Positions 1 through 7,471 of a DNA stretch of 20,111 nt are shown here, one piece after another. A model generated the notes under the pieces. It searched no databases. It was given only the letters and a program-made list of their open reading frames with translations, and was not told where the DNA came from. The stretch is from a virus. Within the stretch, counting starts at the first letter, position 1. Each line of letters starts with the position of its first letter. The stretch lies in IMG/VR virus record IMGVR_UViG_3300024999_000482, positions 1 to 20,111 of that record. One strand, 5' to 3'. The position numbers were made by a program, and so were the translations under genes.

Positions 1-1145
1 ATCTTATCAGATGTCTTTCTATAAATATGATGAGGATAAAATGATAATAGAGTTAAACCATTATCTTTACACAATTTTATTTTAGTATCTTTATCACTTG
101 CATATTTAATTTGCGATTTAAATTGTTTACCCAAGAATCCAAATACTTCAATAAATATATCTTTGCCATCTAAATGCAATAGAAAATCAAATCTATATCC
201 ACCTTTATAATTAGGTATATAGTCCCTGTAATATATTTTGTCAAGTTTAAAATCAATATTATAATCTTCTAACATCGTCGCAAATAAATATTCCAACATA
301 GATTTACATAGTCTTCCACCTTTTGTTGTCATCACTTTTGCAACTCTTTTAATTTTGAATTTGTTTCCAAATGCTCTCTTTAAAGCAGTATCCCAAGAAC
401 CAAATTTCTTAACATAAGTTGTATACCCTGGCATATTCTCTTCTTCATTTGTATCTGGTTGAGATGGATATCTATTATATTTTATATAAAAATCTTTTAA
501 ACATTGAATTAATTCTTCTTCATCCATTCTTCTGGTAATACTTCCTTGTGTTGGTCTTAATCCTACTAATAATAAAGAATTTGAAATATTACCAAAATGA
601 TGGTCATATGCACTAGCACTATAAAACCCATCTTTTTCTTGACTAAAACTGTTTAAATCATTTGTATTTGGTGTTCTTCCTAAAATATCATTTACTTCTT
701 TTAATTTTAATAGCATATTTTCTTCAAGTTTTTTATTATTGAATTCATTGTAATCATATCCGATTAATTTATATGTATTTTCTATACTCCCAAATCTTCT
801 CTCATAGGCAGAATAAGATTGGATATTATCATACTTTATAAAATCGGTACTATTTAATAAGAACACATTGTTTTTCAAATGAATCTCTGTAATCATCCTT
901 AAATCATCTAAAAGTTTTTCATCTGTCAATCTATCATTTTGATAAAATCTTTGTCTATCTTCTGGTATTTTTGCTCCTGCAAGCAATAATGACTCATACC
1001 AACTTCCAAATCTTTTTCTATACAACTCACTAGCAGGTAATCCGTTCTTTGCTTTGAAATCTTTAGATTTGGGTATTCCAATCTCCTTGATATAATCCCT
1101 CATGATTTCAATTAATTTCTCATCTGTAAACTTTTTTAATGCCAT
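1..1145 (-). CDS. Homing-type endonuclease with HNH-associated repeats and PD-(D/E)XK core (3' end cut by window)
   Basis: The frame is open from an ATG at 1145 to the window edge, giving 381 codons without a stop, so the C-terminus is missing. Four repeats of about 50 residues occur at roughly 5-57, 72-128, 143-196 and 208-259. Each ends in a version of RFGSWxxALxxAG, the signature of the homing-endonuclease-associated (HNH_repeat) module, which is thought to bind DNA. The region after residue 280 resembles a Vsr-like PD-(D/E)XK nuclease: a helix with Glu285, then YRFDF (Asp320) and IFIEVFG (Glu333). The upstream ribosome site (AAAGGCGG) is imperfect. A terminator hairpin separates it from the resolvase gene upstream. 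It probably makes site-specific double-strand breaks that spread the gene between phages. The repeat call is firm; the catalytic fold is inferred from the D...E-V-x-G pattern. Confidence 0.75.
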   Translation of the reverse strand, partial: MALKKFTDEKLIEIMRDYIKEIGIPKSKDFKAKNGLPASELYRKRFGSWYESLLLAGAKIPEDRQRFYQNDRLTDEKLLDDLRMITEIHLKNNVFLLNSTDFIKYDNIQSYSAYERRFGSIENTYKLIGYDYNEFNNKKLEENMLLKLKEVNDILGRTPNTNDLNSFSQEKDGFYSASAYDHHFGNISNSLLLVGLRPTQGSITRRMDEEELIQCLKDFYIKYNRYPSQPDTNEEENMPGYTTYVKKFGSWDTALKRAFGNKFKIKRVAKVMTTKGGRLCKSMLEYLFATMLEDYNIDFKLDKIYYRDYIPNYKGGYRFDFLLHLDGKDIFIEVFGFLGKQFKSQIKYASDKDTKIKLCKDNGLTLLSFYPHHIYRKTSDK

Positions 1146-1180
1146 CTTTTTCAACAACCGCCTTTCGTTTCTTTAATTAC

Positions 1181-1228
1181 TGCCTTAATCCAAAAAAAGA
1201 AATTAAGAGGAAAGAATAAATTAAGGCA
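1181..1228 (-). repeat. Inverted repeat in the leader of the partial endonuclease gene
   Basis: TGCCTTAAT at 1181-1189 and ATTAAGGCA at 1220-1228 are perfect 9-base complements separated by 30 bases. On the transcript this would form a stem-loop ending about 35 nt before the start codon at 1145. No T-run follows it, so it is not a terminator. It may affect translation or RNA stability, or be chance in AT-rich sequence. Confidence 0.4.
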
Positions 1229-1280
1229 AATTATCCTTTATCGAACTGCAGATTCTATCCTCTCAAGTGTTTTTACACAC

Positions 1281-1305
1281 AAATAAAGACACTATTTCTA
1301 GTGCC
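1281..1305 (-). terminator. Intrinsic terminator after the RuvC-like gene
   Basis: On the minus strand GGCACTA pairs with TAGTGTC (seven pairs, one G-U) around a GAAA tetraloop, followed by TTTATTT. It lies just after the resolvase stop codon at 1323 and before the next gene at 1145, a typical position for a Rho-independent terminator. The stem is short, so termination may be partial. Confidence 0.65.
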
Positions 1306-1322
1306 TAAAATTCTATGTAAAA

Positions 1323-1853
1323 TTATTTCTTAACCTTTTCCTTACTTTCCTTCTTAACCCTAACTTTTTTCTCTTTTAAAACAACATCTTTAATCCATTC
1401 TAACTTCCCATTCTTAATGAAATATGTAATTCCTACTGCCATAGCATCTGATTCATCGTCTGTTTTAAAAACCACATCAGGATATCTTTTCTTAATCTCT
1501 TCCTGCACTTGTTTCTTAGTAGCATTTCCACTTAATATTGCCTCTTTGACGGTTTTAGGAGGGTAGTATATCTGATCACAGTCATAAAACAACAAGTTTG
1601 TTACACCATGAACGCGATAAATTACTTGAGTTGCCATATTAAACCTACTAAATCCTCTTTCGATCACAATTGTTTTAGTAGGATAATTGGTTTTTAATTC
1701 TGCCATTTTAATTGCAATTACTTTAAGTCTTTTGCCATGAGATTGGCTTTTCTTTGTAGGGATCGAATCAATTAAAACTGGTATCATATTTTCATCAAAA
1801 ATACAAAACCCTGTTGATTCCATAGAAAGATCATATGCATGTATGTAATTAAT
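1323..1853 (-). CDS. RuvC-like Holliday junction resolvase, probable AUU start
   Basis: This is an RNase H-fold resolvase that would cleave four-way DNA junctions during phage recombination or before packaging. From the AUU at 1853 it is 176 residues. It carries the family pattern: AYDLSMESTGFCIF near the N-terminus with the first catalytic Asp (residue 8), IVIERGFSRFN with the second-motif Glu, and DDESDAMAVG with the terminal acidic pair. The first ATG in frame (1823) lies after AYDLS and would delete the first catalytic Asp. Upstream there is no in-frame ATG, GTG or TTG before a stop at 1862-1860. GGAG at 1867-1864 is followed by 10 nt and then ATT. An ATG overlapping the ribosome site is out of frame and stops after two codons. 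The C-terminus is Lys-rich. A base error or recent frameshift is an alternative to AUU. Confidence 0.8.
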   Translation of the reverse strand: MNYIHAYDLSMESTGFCIFDENMIPVLIDSIPTKKSQSHGKRLKVIAIKMAELKTNYPTKTIVIERGFSRFNMATQVIYRVHGVTNLLFYDCDQIYYPPKTVKEAILSGNATKKQVQEEIKKRYPDVVFKTDDESDAMAVGITYFIKNGKLEWIKDVVLKEKKVRVKKESKEKVKK

Positions 1854-1867
1854 TTTATTTCATCTCC
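1851..1867 (-). promoter_or_regulatory. Ribosome site and AUU start of the RuvC-like gene
   Basis: GGAG (1867-1864) in the context TTGGAGATGA is followed after exactly 10 nt by ATT AAT TAC ATA, in frame with the RuvC motif. The ATG inside GGAGATG reads ATG AAA TAA and cannot serve the gene. AUU starts are known for infC, where IF3 discriminates against them, so low or regulated translation is possible. Confidence 0.5.
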
Positions 1868-1960
1868 AATATCCCAATATCAAAACAAAGACATCACAAT
1901 AAAGCAATGCCTTTTATTTATTAATACTTAATCTAATATCCAATAACCAAATCTATCTCA

Positions 1961-2860
1961 CTATCTCAATAACTTAATATCATCACTCACTACATAACCC
2001 TTTTTAAGCAAATACTTCCACAACCACTCTAATCCCTTGCCTGTAACCTTAGAAGTAAATTCTGTAATAATTCCTCCAAATCCATTACTGTGTGTGCTTG
2101 GTTTTAATTCAAAATATCCTGCGTCAATGTATCTTTGATAAGGAATATTCCATTCACCTTTACTACTTTGCAAAATTTCCTCTGTTCTGAGTATATCAAA
2201 TAACTTCTTCTCACCAATTGTTTTATTATTTTTAACTCTCTCATTAAATATCTTAGCAACTTTTCTAACTCCTAGTAATGAATCTGTCACAGCGAATCTA
2301 TCTGCCATTGCAACCTTTGGTGCTTGGATTTGTAGTAATTCATCTTTTTCTGCAATCTGTTGATTTTTATATTCAACTAATTCTCCTACTGCAACCATTC
2401 TTCCTTCTTGAGAATTTGCTTTAATAATACTCAAACATAATTTATCTTCTTTAGTAATTTCTAATTCTTTTAATTCAAAATATTCATCAATCATTTGATC
2501 TTGAATATCATAGGCTAAATCATCTTCCATAATTCCGACTAATTTTAGATATCCTTTTCTACTGAGAAGATAGATATATGTACTAGCATTTAAAGCATTT
2601 TTAGTGTATATTTCGCTTTCGCAAAGTGCGATAGCAGAATGCACACTACTTTTTAAGTCTATAATATCAATCCCAAATCTAAATCTTTTGATATTTCTAT
2701 TTATCTTTTCATTTAATCTTCCTAATTCTACTCCATGAACATTAGCAATTTCTTTAACCAATGCACTTTTTTGGTTTTCTCCAAACTCACCAAATATATT
2801 ATGTATTTCCACATTATTGACCGTAGTGACTCCACTTACCGATAAATTATTATTTTCCAT
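1961..2860 (-). CDS. Phage antirepressor: ORF6N domain plus KilAC (ANT) domain
   Basis: The 299-residue protein has the usual two-domain plan of phage antirepressors. Residues about 17-140 match ORF6N: IHNIFGEFG, GVDIIDLK-like FGIDIIDLK, then YLLSRKGYLKLVGIMEDD. Residues about 180-299 match the KilAC/ANT domain: VAKIFNERV, IGEKKLFDILR and the end WLWKYLLKKGY. A possible coiled coil (residues about 165-180) joins them. Such proteins bind DNA or a repressor to switch lysogeny or early genes. The start at 2860 follows an AAGAAGGAA site. It sits between a small paralog-family gene and the resolvase, after the structural operon has been terminated. Its role here, regulation of the lytic switch, is inferred from the family. 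Confidence 0.88.
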   Translation of the reverse strand: MENNNLSVSGVTTVNNVEIHNIFGEFGENQKSALVKEIANVHGVELGRLNEKINRNIKRFRFGIDIIDLKSSVHSAIALCESEIYTKNALNASTYIYLLSRKGYLKLVGIMEDDLAYDIQDQMIDEYFELKELEITKEDKLCLSIIKANSQEGRMVAVGELVEYKNQQIAEKDELLQIQAPKVAMADRFAVTDSLLGVRKVAKIFNERVKNNKTIGEKKLFDILRTEEILQSSKGEWNIPYQRYIDAGYFELKPSTHSNGFGGIITEFTSKVTGKGLEWLWKYLLKKGYVVSDDIKLLR

Positions 2861-2906
2861 TATTAATTCCTTCTTTCTTCAAATTATTATTTATTGTATT
2901 ATTTGC

Positions 2907-3131
2907 TTACCTTACAACCTTGCGTTGACACCATTTTCCGAATATTTCTGTGGTCTGATCCCACCCGAACATTGCCCATACTCGTTTTGTAGTTGAATTA
3001 ATTCCAATTTGTTTTGGGCAAATACCATGACTAAGATAATAGTTAATTTGCAGGACATTGTATAAATATGTTACTTTTTCTTTTGTTGGGATTGTTTTTA
3101 TTTCTACTTTTTCATTTATAGACTCATTCAT
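2907..3131 (-). CDS. Small protein of the recurrent paralog family (copy C, DUF5659-like)
   Basis: The start at 3131 is chosen because AAAGGAGGAAC precedes that ATG; a longer reading from 3176 would put the ribosome site inside the gene. The product is 74 residues. Its second half aligns without gaps over 20 residues with the 57-aa protein at 19624-19797: GIxxxxxxxxxxTxRVxxxF, then a terminal W. It resembles phage DUF5659-type small proteins, whose function is unknown to me. It precedes the antirepressor gene rather than a nuclease and, unlike copies A and B, has no hairpin with T-run inside it. Confidence 0.65.
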   Translation of the reverse strand: MNESINEKVEIKTIPTKEKVTYLYNVLQINYYLSHGICPKQIGINSTTKRVWAMFGWDQTTEIFGKWCQRKVVR

Positions 3132-3178
3132 TTTAGTTCCTCCTTTCAATATATTTGCATCACAACTTTGAGACACAT

Positions 3179-3208
3179 AAAAAGAGCATAGTCAATAAAG
3201 ATATGCTC
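3179..3208 (-). terminator. Intrinsic terminator closing the structural operon
   Basis: On the minus strand GAGCATA (3208-3202) pairs perfectly with TATGCTC (3190-3184) around an 11-nt loop, followed directly by TTTTT. It lies 40 bases after the stop of the tail collar gene (3250) and before the small gene starting at 3131, so it separates virion genes from regulatory genes. Confidence 0.82.
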
Positions 3209-3249
3209 CTTCAATCAATCACAAAATATCTACCTTGAAATTAAATAAA

Positions 3250-3741
3250 TTAATATTTCAAAATAAATGAAACCGTACAGTAGGGCTGTAAATTATTATG
3301 CGCTAAACCACCTCCAACATTAGAAGTTCCCCAAGTTCCACTACCTGGATCTAATCTCCAATCGTTTGTAAATATATCACTAGTGTCTGTATTCGTATTA
3401 TTCCATGCTTGAAATGTATGATTATGGGAAGGCATTTCTGGCGTGGTAAGAATATGTGTCTTTTCGCCGGAACTTTTTCCAAGCGTATCAAATTCTATTT
3501 CTGAAGAATTCAAACCGACTGGGACTTTCCCTTTTAAATTAGGAACATTAAAAGTGACATTGCCATCTCCTGCTCCATAACTTATTCCAATGACATTAAA
3601 TAACTCTGAATATATTTCTCTTGATATAGCAGAACCATCACAAATCATCCAACCCGAAGGTGCTGTTAATCCTGCATACATTTGAATTGTTCCAGTAATT
3701 CCACTAATATTATGTAAACCTTGTGGTGGGCATGTTTTCAT
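3250..3741 (-). CDS. Phage tail collar domain protein
   Basis: The 163-residue protein carries a clear tail collar (microcystin-dependent protein-like) domain: GTIQMYAGLTAPSGWMICDG, then a YSELFNVIG helix, NVPNLKGKVPVGL, MPSHNHTF, and the C-terminal HNNLQPYCTVSFILKY. In related phages these proteins belong to tail fibres or baseplate appendages, with the SHNH histidines close to a trimer axis. The ATG at 3741 is chosen because GGAGGTG lies 6 nt before it; a GTG three codons upstream is part of that ribosome site. It follows the preceding structural gene by one base, so translation is probably coupled. It is short for a fibre and may be a tip or collar subunit. Confidence 0.88.
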   Translation of the reverse strand: MKTCPPQGLHNISGITGTIQMYAGLTAPSGWMICDGSAISREIYSELFNVIGISYGAGDGNVTFNVPNLKGKVPVGLNSSEIEFDTLGKSSGEKTHILTTPEMPSHNHTFQAWNNTNTDTSDIFTNDWRLDPGSGTWGTSNVGGGLAHNNLQPYCTVSFILKY

Positions 3742-3742
3742 A

Positions 3743-4759
3743 TTAAGCACCTCCGACCCATTTTACTTGCATCGTTGCATCAACAGATAATTGAAGATTA
3801 TAAGTTGATCCAGTTAATAAAAGAACATCAAATGCATACCATTTATTTATGTCAAGCGCAACACCACTATTTAATGTGCTAAGAACACCATCTACAGCAA
3901 GAGATAAAATTCCTGTAGCACTTGTAGAAACCATCAATGTAGATTGTTGATAATTTATAGCTGTATAATTTGCTGTTAATATATTAGTGCTTGCTGTTAC
4001 TGCTTTATTTGTTTGATTGTTAATTAGGGTTCCTATAGTGTATTTTAATATTCCTTTAAGATTAGCATTTATAGATCCTGGTGCATTAGGATCTATAACA
4101 GGTGTAGCAGAATTAGTTCCCAATGTAATATTAGCTCCATCTGCTTCCATAACTGGTATGACTCCTACACCTTGAGTATAATGATTTAATAAAAATTCAG
4201 TTTGAGCTACAGCACCATTTACAAAAATAAATCTAATATATTGTTTAGTTGGTGTTGTCCAAGGCATTAATGCCGATATTGTTGCACTACAACTTAACGT
4301 TGCAAGCGTTGTCCATCCAACATCTGGAGTAGCAGGATTATAGGTATCAGCTTGTTGTAAGGTTAATAATCCCGTAGAACTTGATTTTACATAAATACGA
4401 ATCATTCCATCAGGAACAGGTTGTCTAGGTCTATCAATTACAGGTGAAGTGTAAGTTGCATTAGCAAGTAGTAAATGAGTTGGATCTAAATTTGAATCTC
4501 TCATTACCATTGCAACATCACCATGAGTCATTGTTGCTCCTATGAGATTATTTCCAGATTCTAAACTAATTGAGCCTAAACTATCATTGCTTATGTCAAT
4601 CCAATTTTCGCCATCATAAGTTTGATATGTTTTTCTAACTCCTGTTGTTGTATTGAATTCATATAATATTGCACCTTTGTCACCGTGTCCTTTAGTGTCT
4701 GTGGATAGACATGTATAAATTGGAGTATGAGAATTTATTCCGACATATGTAAATGCCAT
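3743..4759 (-). CDS. Probable virion structural protein (tail appendage or fibre-associated)
   Basis: I do not recognise a named family. The 338-residue product is rich in Thr, Ser, Ala, Asn and Gly with few charged residues and predicted mostly beta, as in phage appendage proteins. Near the N-terminus are phrases typical of fibre or head-associated beta proteins, such as YEFNTTTGVRKTYQTYDGENW. The C-terminal half has WYAFDVLLLTGSTYNLQLS, suggesting a receptor- or carbohydrate-binding-like sandwich. It is followed after one base by the tail collar gene, so the two probably work in one appendage. AAAGGAGGAATC precedes the ATG at 4759. A strong terminator lies just upstream, so it probably has its own promoter. 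Confidence 0.7.
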   Translation of the reverse strand: MAFTYVGINSHTPIYTCLSTDTKGHGDKGAILYEFNTTTGVRKTYQTYDGENWIDISNDSLGSISLESGNNLIGATMTHGDVAMVMRDSNLDPTHLLLANATYTSPVIDRPRQPVPDGMIRIYVKSSSTGLLTLQQADTYNPATPDVGWTTLATLSCSATISALMPWTTPTKQYIRFIFVNGAVAQTEFLLNHYTQGVGVIPVMEADGANITLGTNSATPVIDPNAPGSINANLKGILKYTIGTLINNQTNKAVTASTNILTANYTAINYQQSTLMVSTSATGILSLAVDGVLSTLNSGVALDINKWYAFDVLLLTGSTYNLQLSVDATMQVKWVGGA

Positions 4760-4812
4760 TTTAATTTGATTCCTCCTTTGTTATTTTAGTTCGATTTTAA
4801 TAGGGATTTTAA

Positions 4813-4818
4813 ATTATA
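4813..4818 (-). promoter_or_regulatory. Possible -10 box for the 4759-3250 appendage operon
   Basis: TATAAT occurs on the minus strand just after the strong terminator at 4826-4877 and about 54 bases before the ATG at 4759. No good -35 box is seen at 17 bases (TTCTCC). The position after a terminator makes a promoter plausible, but TATAAT is common in such AT-rich DNA. Confidence 0.25.
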
Positions 4819-4825
4819 AAATAGT

Positions 4826-4877
4826 AAAAAAATAAGGAGAAGAAGACAATTGGTGTTGTCTGTCTTCTCCTTATTTT
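4826..4877 (-). terminator. Long intrinsic terminator after the third nuclease gene
   Basis: A 15-base outer arm (4829-4843 with 4863-4877) and a 5-base inner arm (4844-4848 with 4857-4861) pair perfectly, with one unpaired base (4862) and an 8-base loop. The minus-strand transcript then reads seven Ts (4832-4826). This is the strongest terminator in the window and should stop transcripts coming from the nuclease gene and the tail genes upstream. Confidence 0.88.
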
Positions 4878-4916
4878 GATGTTTGGATTTGGTGTTTTTT
4901 TATTTTGGGGTTGGTT

Positions 4917-4945
4917 AATTATAGGATTTGCAATTTCCTATAATT
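4917..4945 (-). repeat. Ten-base-pair hairpin just downstream of the nuclease stop codon
   Basis: AATTATAGGA (4917-4926) and TCCTATAATT (4936-4945) are perfect complements around a 9-base loop. The hairpin starts 13 bases after the stop codon of the nuclease gene and precedes the long terminator. There is no T-run, so it may protect the 3' end of the RNA or mark an insertion boundary. Confidence 0.5.
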
Positions 4946-4958
4946 ATAATTATTGTAA

Positions 4959-6245
4959 TTATTTTGCTACTAAACTAGATAATCCTAAAACTTCTTCTAA
5001 CTTACTTCTCAAATATTCAACATCATGCCATTTTGTATTATCTGCAATTCTAAGTAATTTAATTCCATGTTCAGGGATTAATTCATTTTTCACAGCATCA
5101 TTAGCTTGTAATGTTATAAAAGCTTCTTCTCCACCAAATTTAGTATATGGTTTTCTATGTTGCCTACCGTCTACCTCTACAACTAAATTATATTTTTCAA
5201 AATATCCATCACAAAATAATGGAAAATCATTTATTCCTCTTAACCAAATGAATGTTTTTTGAGATTCATATTCCTCATTTAAAATAATTGACATGTTTTT
5301 TAATACATAAGTTTCAAATATTGATTGTTTCTGCTGAGTAGGATACCCGTATGATTTACAGATGTTAGACCAGTTCATATTCAATTTTTTACGATATGTA
5401 CTATCATCATGTTTTGAAAGTTTATTAAATAATCTTGTAGAAGGATATATTCCTGTGTCAACGAAACATTTATCAAACACATTTCTAAATTCATTTTCTA
5501 AATCATCTAATGATAAAATAGTTTTATTCATATTTGCTACTCGACTACTTGTTTTAGTTTTATATTCTGATCTATATTTTATATATTCTTTATATTGTAA
5601 TTCAGAACTAAACATTTTAACTATCTGATTATAAACATCACCTTTTAAATTCAATATACTTGTATATGCTGAGAGTGATATTGGTGATATATTTTTAAAT
5701 TCAGCAAATAATGGAACTCTACCAATCTCATTTATCAAACTATGAAAATTACTATTTAAATTTTCTACTGTGTAATTTCTTTTATCATACTTAATGCCAG
5801 ATAATTCACTTATAATTTGATTTCCATAATATTTTATAAGGTTCTCTGAAAGATAATTGTGTTCTCTACAGAATGATTTAATACTTTTAGAATTTGTTTT
5901 ATTCATAAATATCTTAAATTCTTTTATAATATAGTCAAGCAAATCATTGTCTTTGGTAAATAATTTTAAAATCTTACACCAAGAAACATTATAATAATTT
6001 AAATATGTAAAACTATTATATTCAGATATATTATCAAAACCCTTTGGTGTTAGATGATAATCTTCCTTAATTATTGAATAGAAATTGCTTCTTAAAATAT
6101 CATCTGTGAATTCACTTATTGGTTTGGTTTTGTTCCTTCTTAATTGACCTTTATTTTTTCTATCTTTAGCACATGTATCACAATATTTTTTAGACAAGTG
6201 AACATTTATCATTGGTTCATTACATTTGATACAATATTTATCCAT
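4959..6245 (-). CDS. Homing-type endonuclease: N-terminal zinc ribbon, C-terminal Vsr-like nuclease
   Basis: The ATG at 6245 is chosen because GGAAGGAGAG precedes it, giving 428 residues. The N-terminus has a zinc ribbon (CIKC and CDTC pairs in the first 25 residues). A long middle region contains weak helical repeats such as LNSNFHSLINEIGRVPLFAEF, resembling DNA-binding repeats of other phage homing enzymes. The C-terminus shows FETYV...FPLFCDGYF (Asp near 346), VVEVDGRQH (Glu near 357, His near 363) and KLLRI, the PD-(D/E)XK pattern of Vsr and of the phage homing enzyme I-Bth0305I. It splits the tail-tube-like gene from the appendage genes. A hairpin lies upstream and a strong terminator downstream, so it looks like a self-contained inserted unit. 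Confidence 0.82.
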   Translation of the reverse strand: MDKYCIKCNEPMINVHLSKKYCDTCAKDRKNKGQLRRNKTKPISEFTDDILRSNFYSIIKEDYHLTPKGFDNISEYNSFTYLNYYNVSWCKILKLFTKDNDLLDYIIKEFKIFMNKTNSKSIKSFCREHNYLSENLIKYYGNQIISELSGIKYDKRNYTVENLNSNFHSLINEIGRVPLFAEFKNISPISLSAYTSILNLKGDVYNQIVKMFSSELQYKEYIKYRSEYKTKTSSRVANMNKTILSLDDLENEFRNVFDKCFVDTGIYPSTRLFNKLSKHDDSTYRKKLNMNWSNICKSYGYPTQQKQSIFETYVLKNMSIILNEEYESQKTFIWLRGINDFPLFCDGYFEKYNLVVEVDGRQHRKPYTKFGGEEAFITLQANDAVKNELIPEHGIKLLRIADNTKWHDVEYLRSKLEEVLGLSSLVAK

Positions 6246-6279
6246 TTTATTTTCTCTCCTTCCGATATAGGAAAATGGG

Positions 6280-6307
6280 AAAGACACCTGTATCGGCAGA
6301 TGTCTTT
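6280..6307 (-). terminator. Hairpin in the leader of the third nuclease gene, possible attenuator
   Basis: On the minus strand AAAGACATCTG (6307-6297) pairs with CAGGTGTCTTT (6290-6280) through 11 pairs including one G-U, around a 6-nt loop. The 3' side ends in TTT and is followed by CCCATTTTCC, so the T-run is weak. It lies between the small gene ending at 6367 and the nuclease start at 6245, close to the ribosome site. Confidence 0.5.
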
Positions 6308-6366
6308 AATTACTCTTATAAATCTGGCCTGACTCATAAGAAACCATATGTAATAATTTTAATAAA

Positions 6367-6609
6367 TCACTTCAAAGGTAATATTTTAAGATTAAAACAT
6401 CCATTAGTATCTTGGTCTAAATTACCTTCGTATTCAATAGTAATTATGTCGCCTTTTTTGTATTTTTCGGATTGTATTTTTGGATTAGTAAAATTAACTG
6501 CACAATACCATCCATTTAAATAAATGCAACAAAAAGTATCTTTGACATCTTCAATTGCAACATTAAATGTTTTCATAGTAATAATTATTTCTTCATCCGT
6601 TTTTACCAT
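6367..6609 (-). CDS. Small protein of unknown function upstream of a nuclease gene
   Basis: The ATG at 6609 is chosen because AAGGAGGTTTG lies directly before it; the longer frame from 6627 would overlap that site. The 80-residue product is not recognised. It has an acidic N-terminal helix, a central beta-like stretch with two cysteines (CCIYLNGWYCAVNF) and a lysine-rich segment followed by DIITIEYEGNLDQDTNGCFNLKIL, which could form a small beta barrel. It follows the tail-tube-like gene by about 45 bases and is followed by the nuclease. It is not visibly related to the small paralog family, although it has a similar position. Confidence 0.65.
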   Translation of the reverse strand: MVKTDEEIIITMKTFNVAIEDVKDTFCCIYLNGWYCAVNFTNPKIQSEKYKKGDIITIEYEGNLDQDTNGCFNLKILPLK

Positions 6610-6654
6610 TACAAACCTCCTTGACATAAAATTATATTTATATTAATGTTACAA

Positions 6655-7449
6655 CTACTGAGCAGGAATAAGACTTTCATCGTAAATCAACAAATACCAC
6701 ATGTCTGTATTTAGAGGACTCTTCAGTGCCTCAATAGGAATATCAAGTACACTGGGATCACCCGATGCATTCATTGAAATTTTCCAACTATCCTCGATTT
6801 TCGCATTTGGTACAATAATCTGACCAGCATAATCAGATTTAGTAAATTCATCACGTACCAAACAATCCATAGTAAGTTTAAAAGTTCCACCAAAACTAGT
6901 AGAAGTTACAGCAATTTTCTTAAGTGTTGCATCGCTATCTGCTTTATAGTATACTCTTGCAACCATAGAAGTTGCTTCAGCAAATGTTAAAACTTGAGCA
7001 GCAATAGAATATTTAGTTCCTTGTGCTGCTGCTGCATCGGCTGCTAACAAAGTCTTAGGTGTTACTCCATCTGCATCAAGAAGATATACAGAAGTTATTG
7101 ATTTAAGTTTCTTAGGTAAAGTAAGAGTGGTAACAAGATTAGAAATAGTTGCTTCATAAATCATATCTACAGCATGAACACCAGTAGTAATACTATTACC
7201 ACTCAAAGTTGCGAGGGCAATATTGTCGAAAATTGCATCTTGAAGGGTTATTTTGACAGCTTTACCACTCGAAAATCCAATTAATTTGGCATCTCCGCGA
7301 CCACCAGTTGAATATTTTGTTTCTGAAGATGTATCAATTTCTGCTGTTTTTAAAGTTCTCAAAGTTACTACTGCATTATAAGGAGAAGTCAAACTTGAAA
7401 AGGTAACATATGGAGTTTCTTTTATTGTCCAACGATTCGGAGTTGCCAT
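6655..7449 (-). CDS. Structural protein, tail-tube-like
   Basis: The 264-residue protein resembles a common phage structural family placed in the tail-tube position. It has an N-terminal beta region with TKYSTGGRGDAKLIGFSSGK, a central Ala/Thr-rich stretch with a VYYKADSDATLKKI strand (often seen as an inserted Ig-like domain), and a C-terminal part with IIVPNAKIEDSWKISMNASGDPSVLDIP, a pattern I associate with tail tube subunits. The start at 7449 follows GAAGGAATTTAGCA. It comes after the connector genes and a possible chaperone-position gene, as expected for a tube protein, but no tape measure gene follows in this window. Confidence 0.62.
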   Translation of the reverse strand: MATPNRWTIKETPYVTFSSLTSPYNAVVTLRTLKTAEIDTSSETKYSTGGRGDAKLIGFSSGKAVKITLQDAIFDNIALATLSGNSITTGVHAVDMIYEATISNLVTTLTLPKKLKSITSVYLLDADGVTPKTLLAADAAAAQGTKYSIAAQVLTFAEATSMVARVYYKADSDATLKKIAVTSTSFGGTFKLTMDCLVRDEFTKSDYAGQIIVPNAKIEDSWKISMNASGDPSVLDIPIEALKSPLNTDMWYLLIYDESLIPAQ

Positions 7450-7471
7450 TGCTAAATTCCTTCTTTCTTTT

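Noticed and set aside
1851-1863. Programmed +1 frameshift at ATG AAA TAAA as the way the RuvC-like gene is made
   Set aside because: Possible, since skipping one T restores the frame, but the GGAG to ATT spacing gives a simpler explanation and no known stimulatory element is visible; kept only as an alternative.
1860-1880. Tandem GATATTGG repeat before the RuvC-like gene as an operator
   Set aside because: Only two short copies in AT-rich DNA overlapping the ribosome site; no second site or symmetry supports an operator.
4876-5262. Plus-strand open frame of 128 codons over the nuclease 3' end
   Set aside because: It overlaps a well-supported minus-strand nuclease, has no ribosome site, and its sequence is a low-complexity shadow of that gene.
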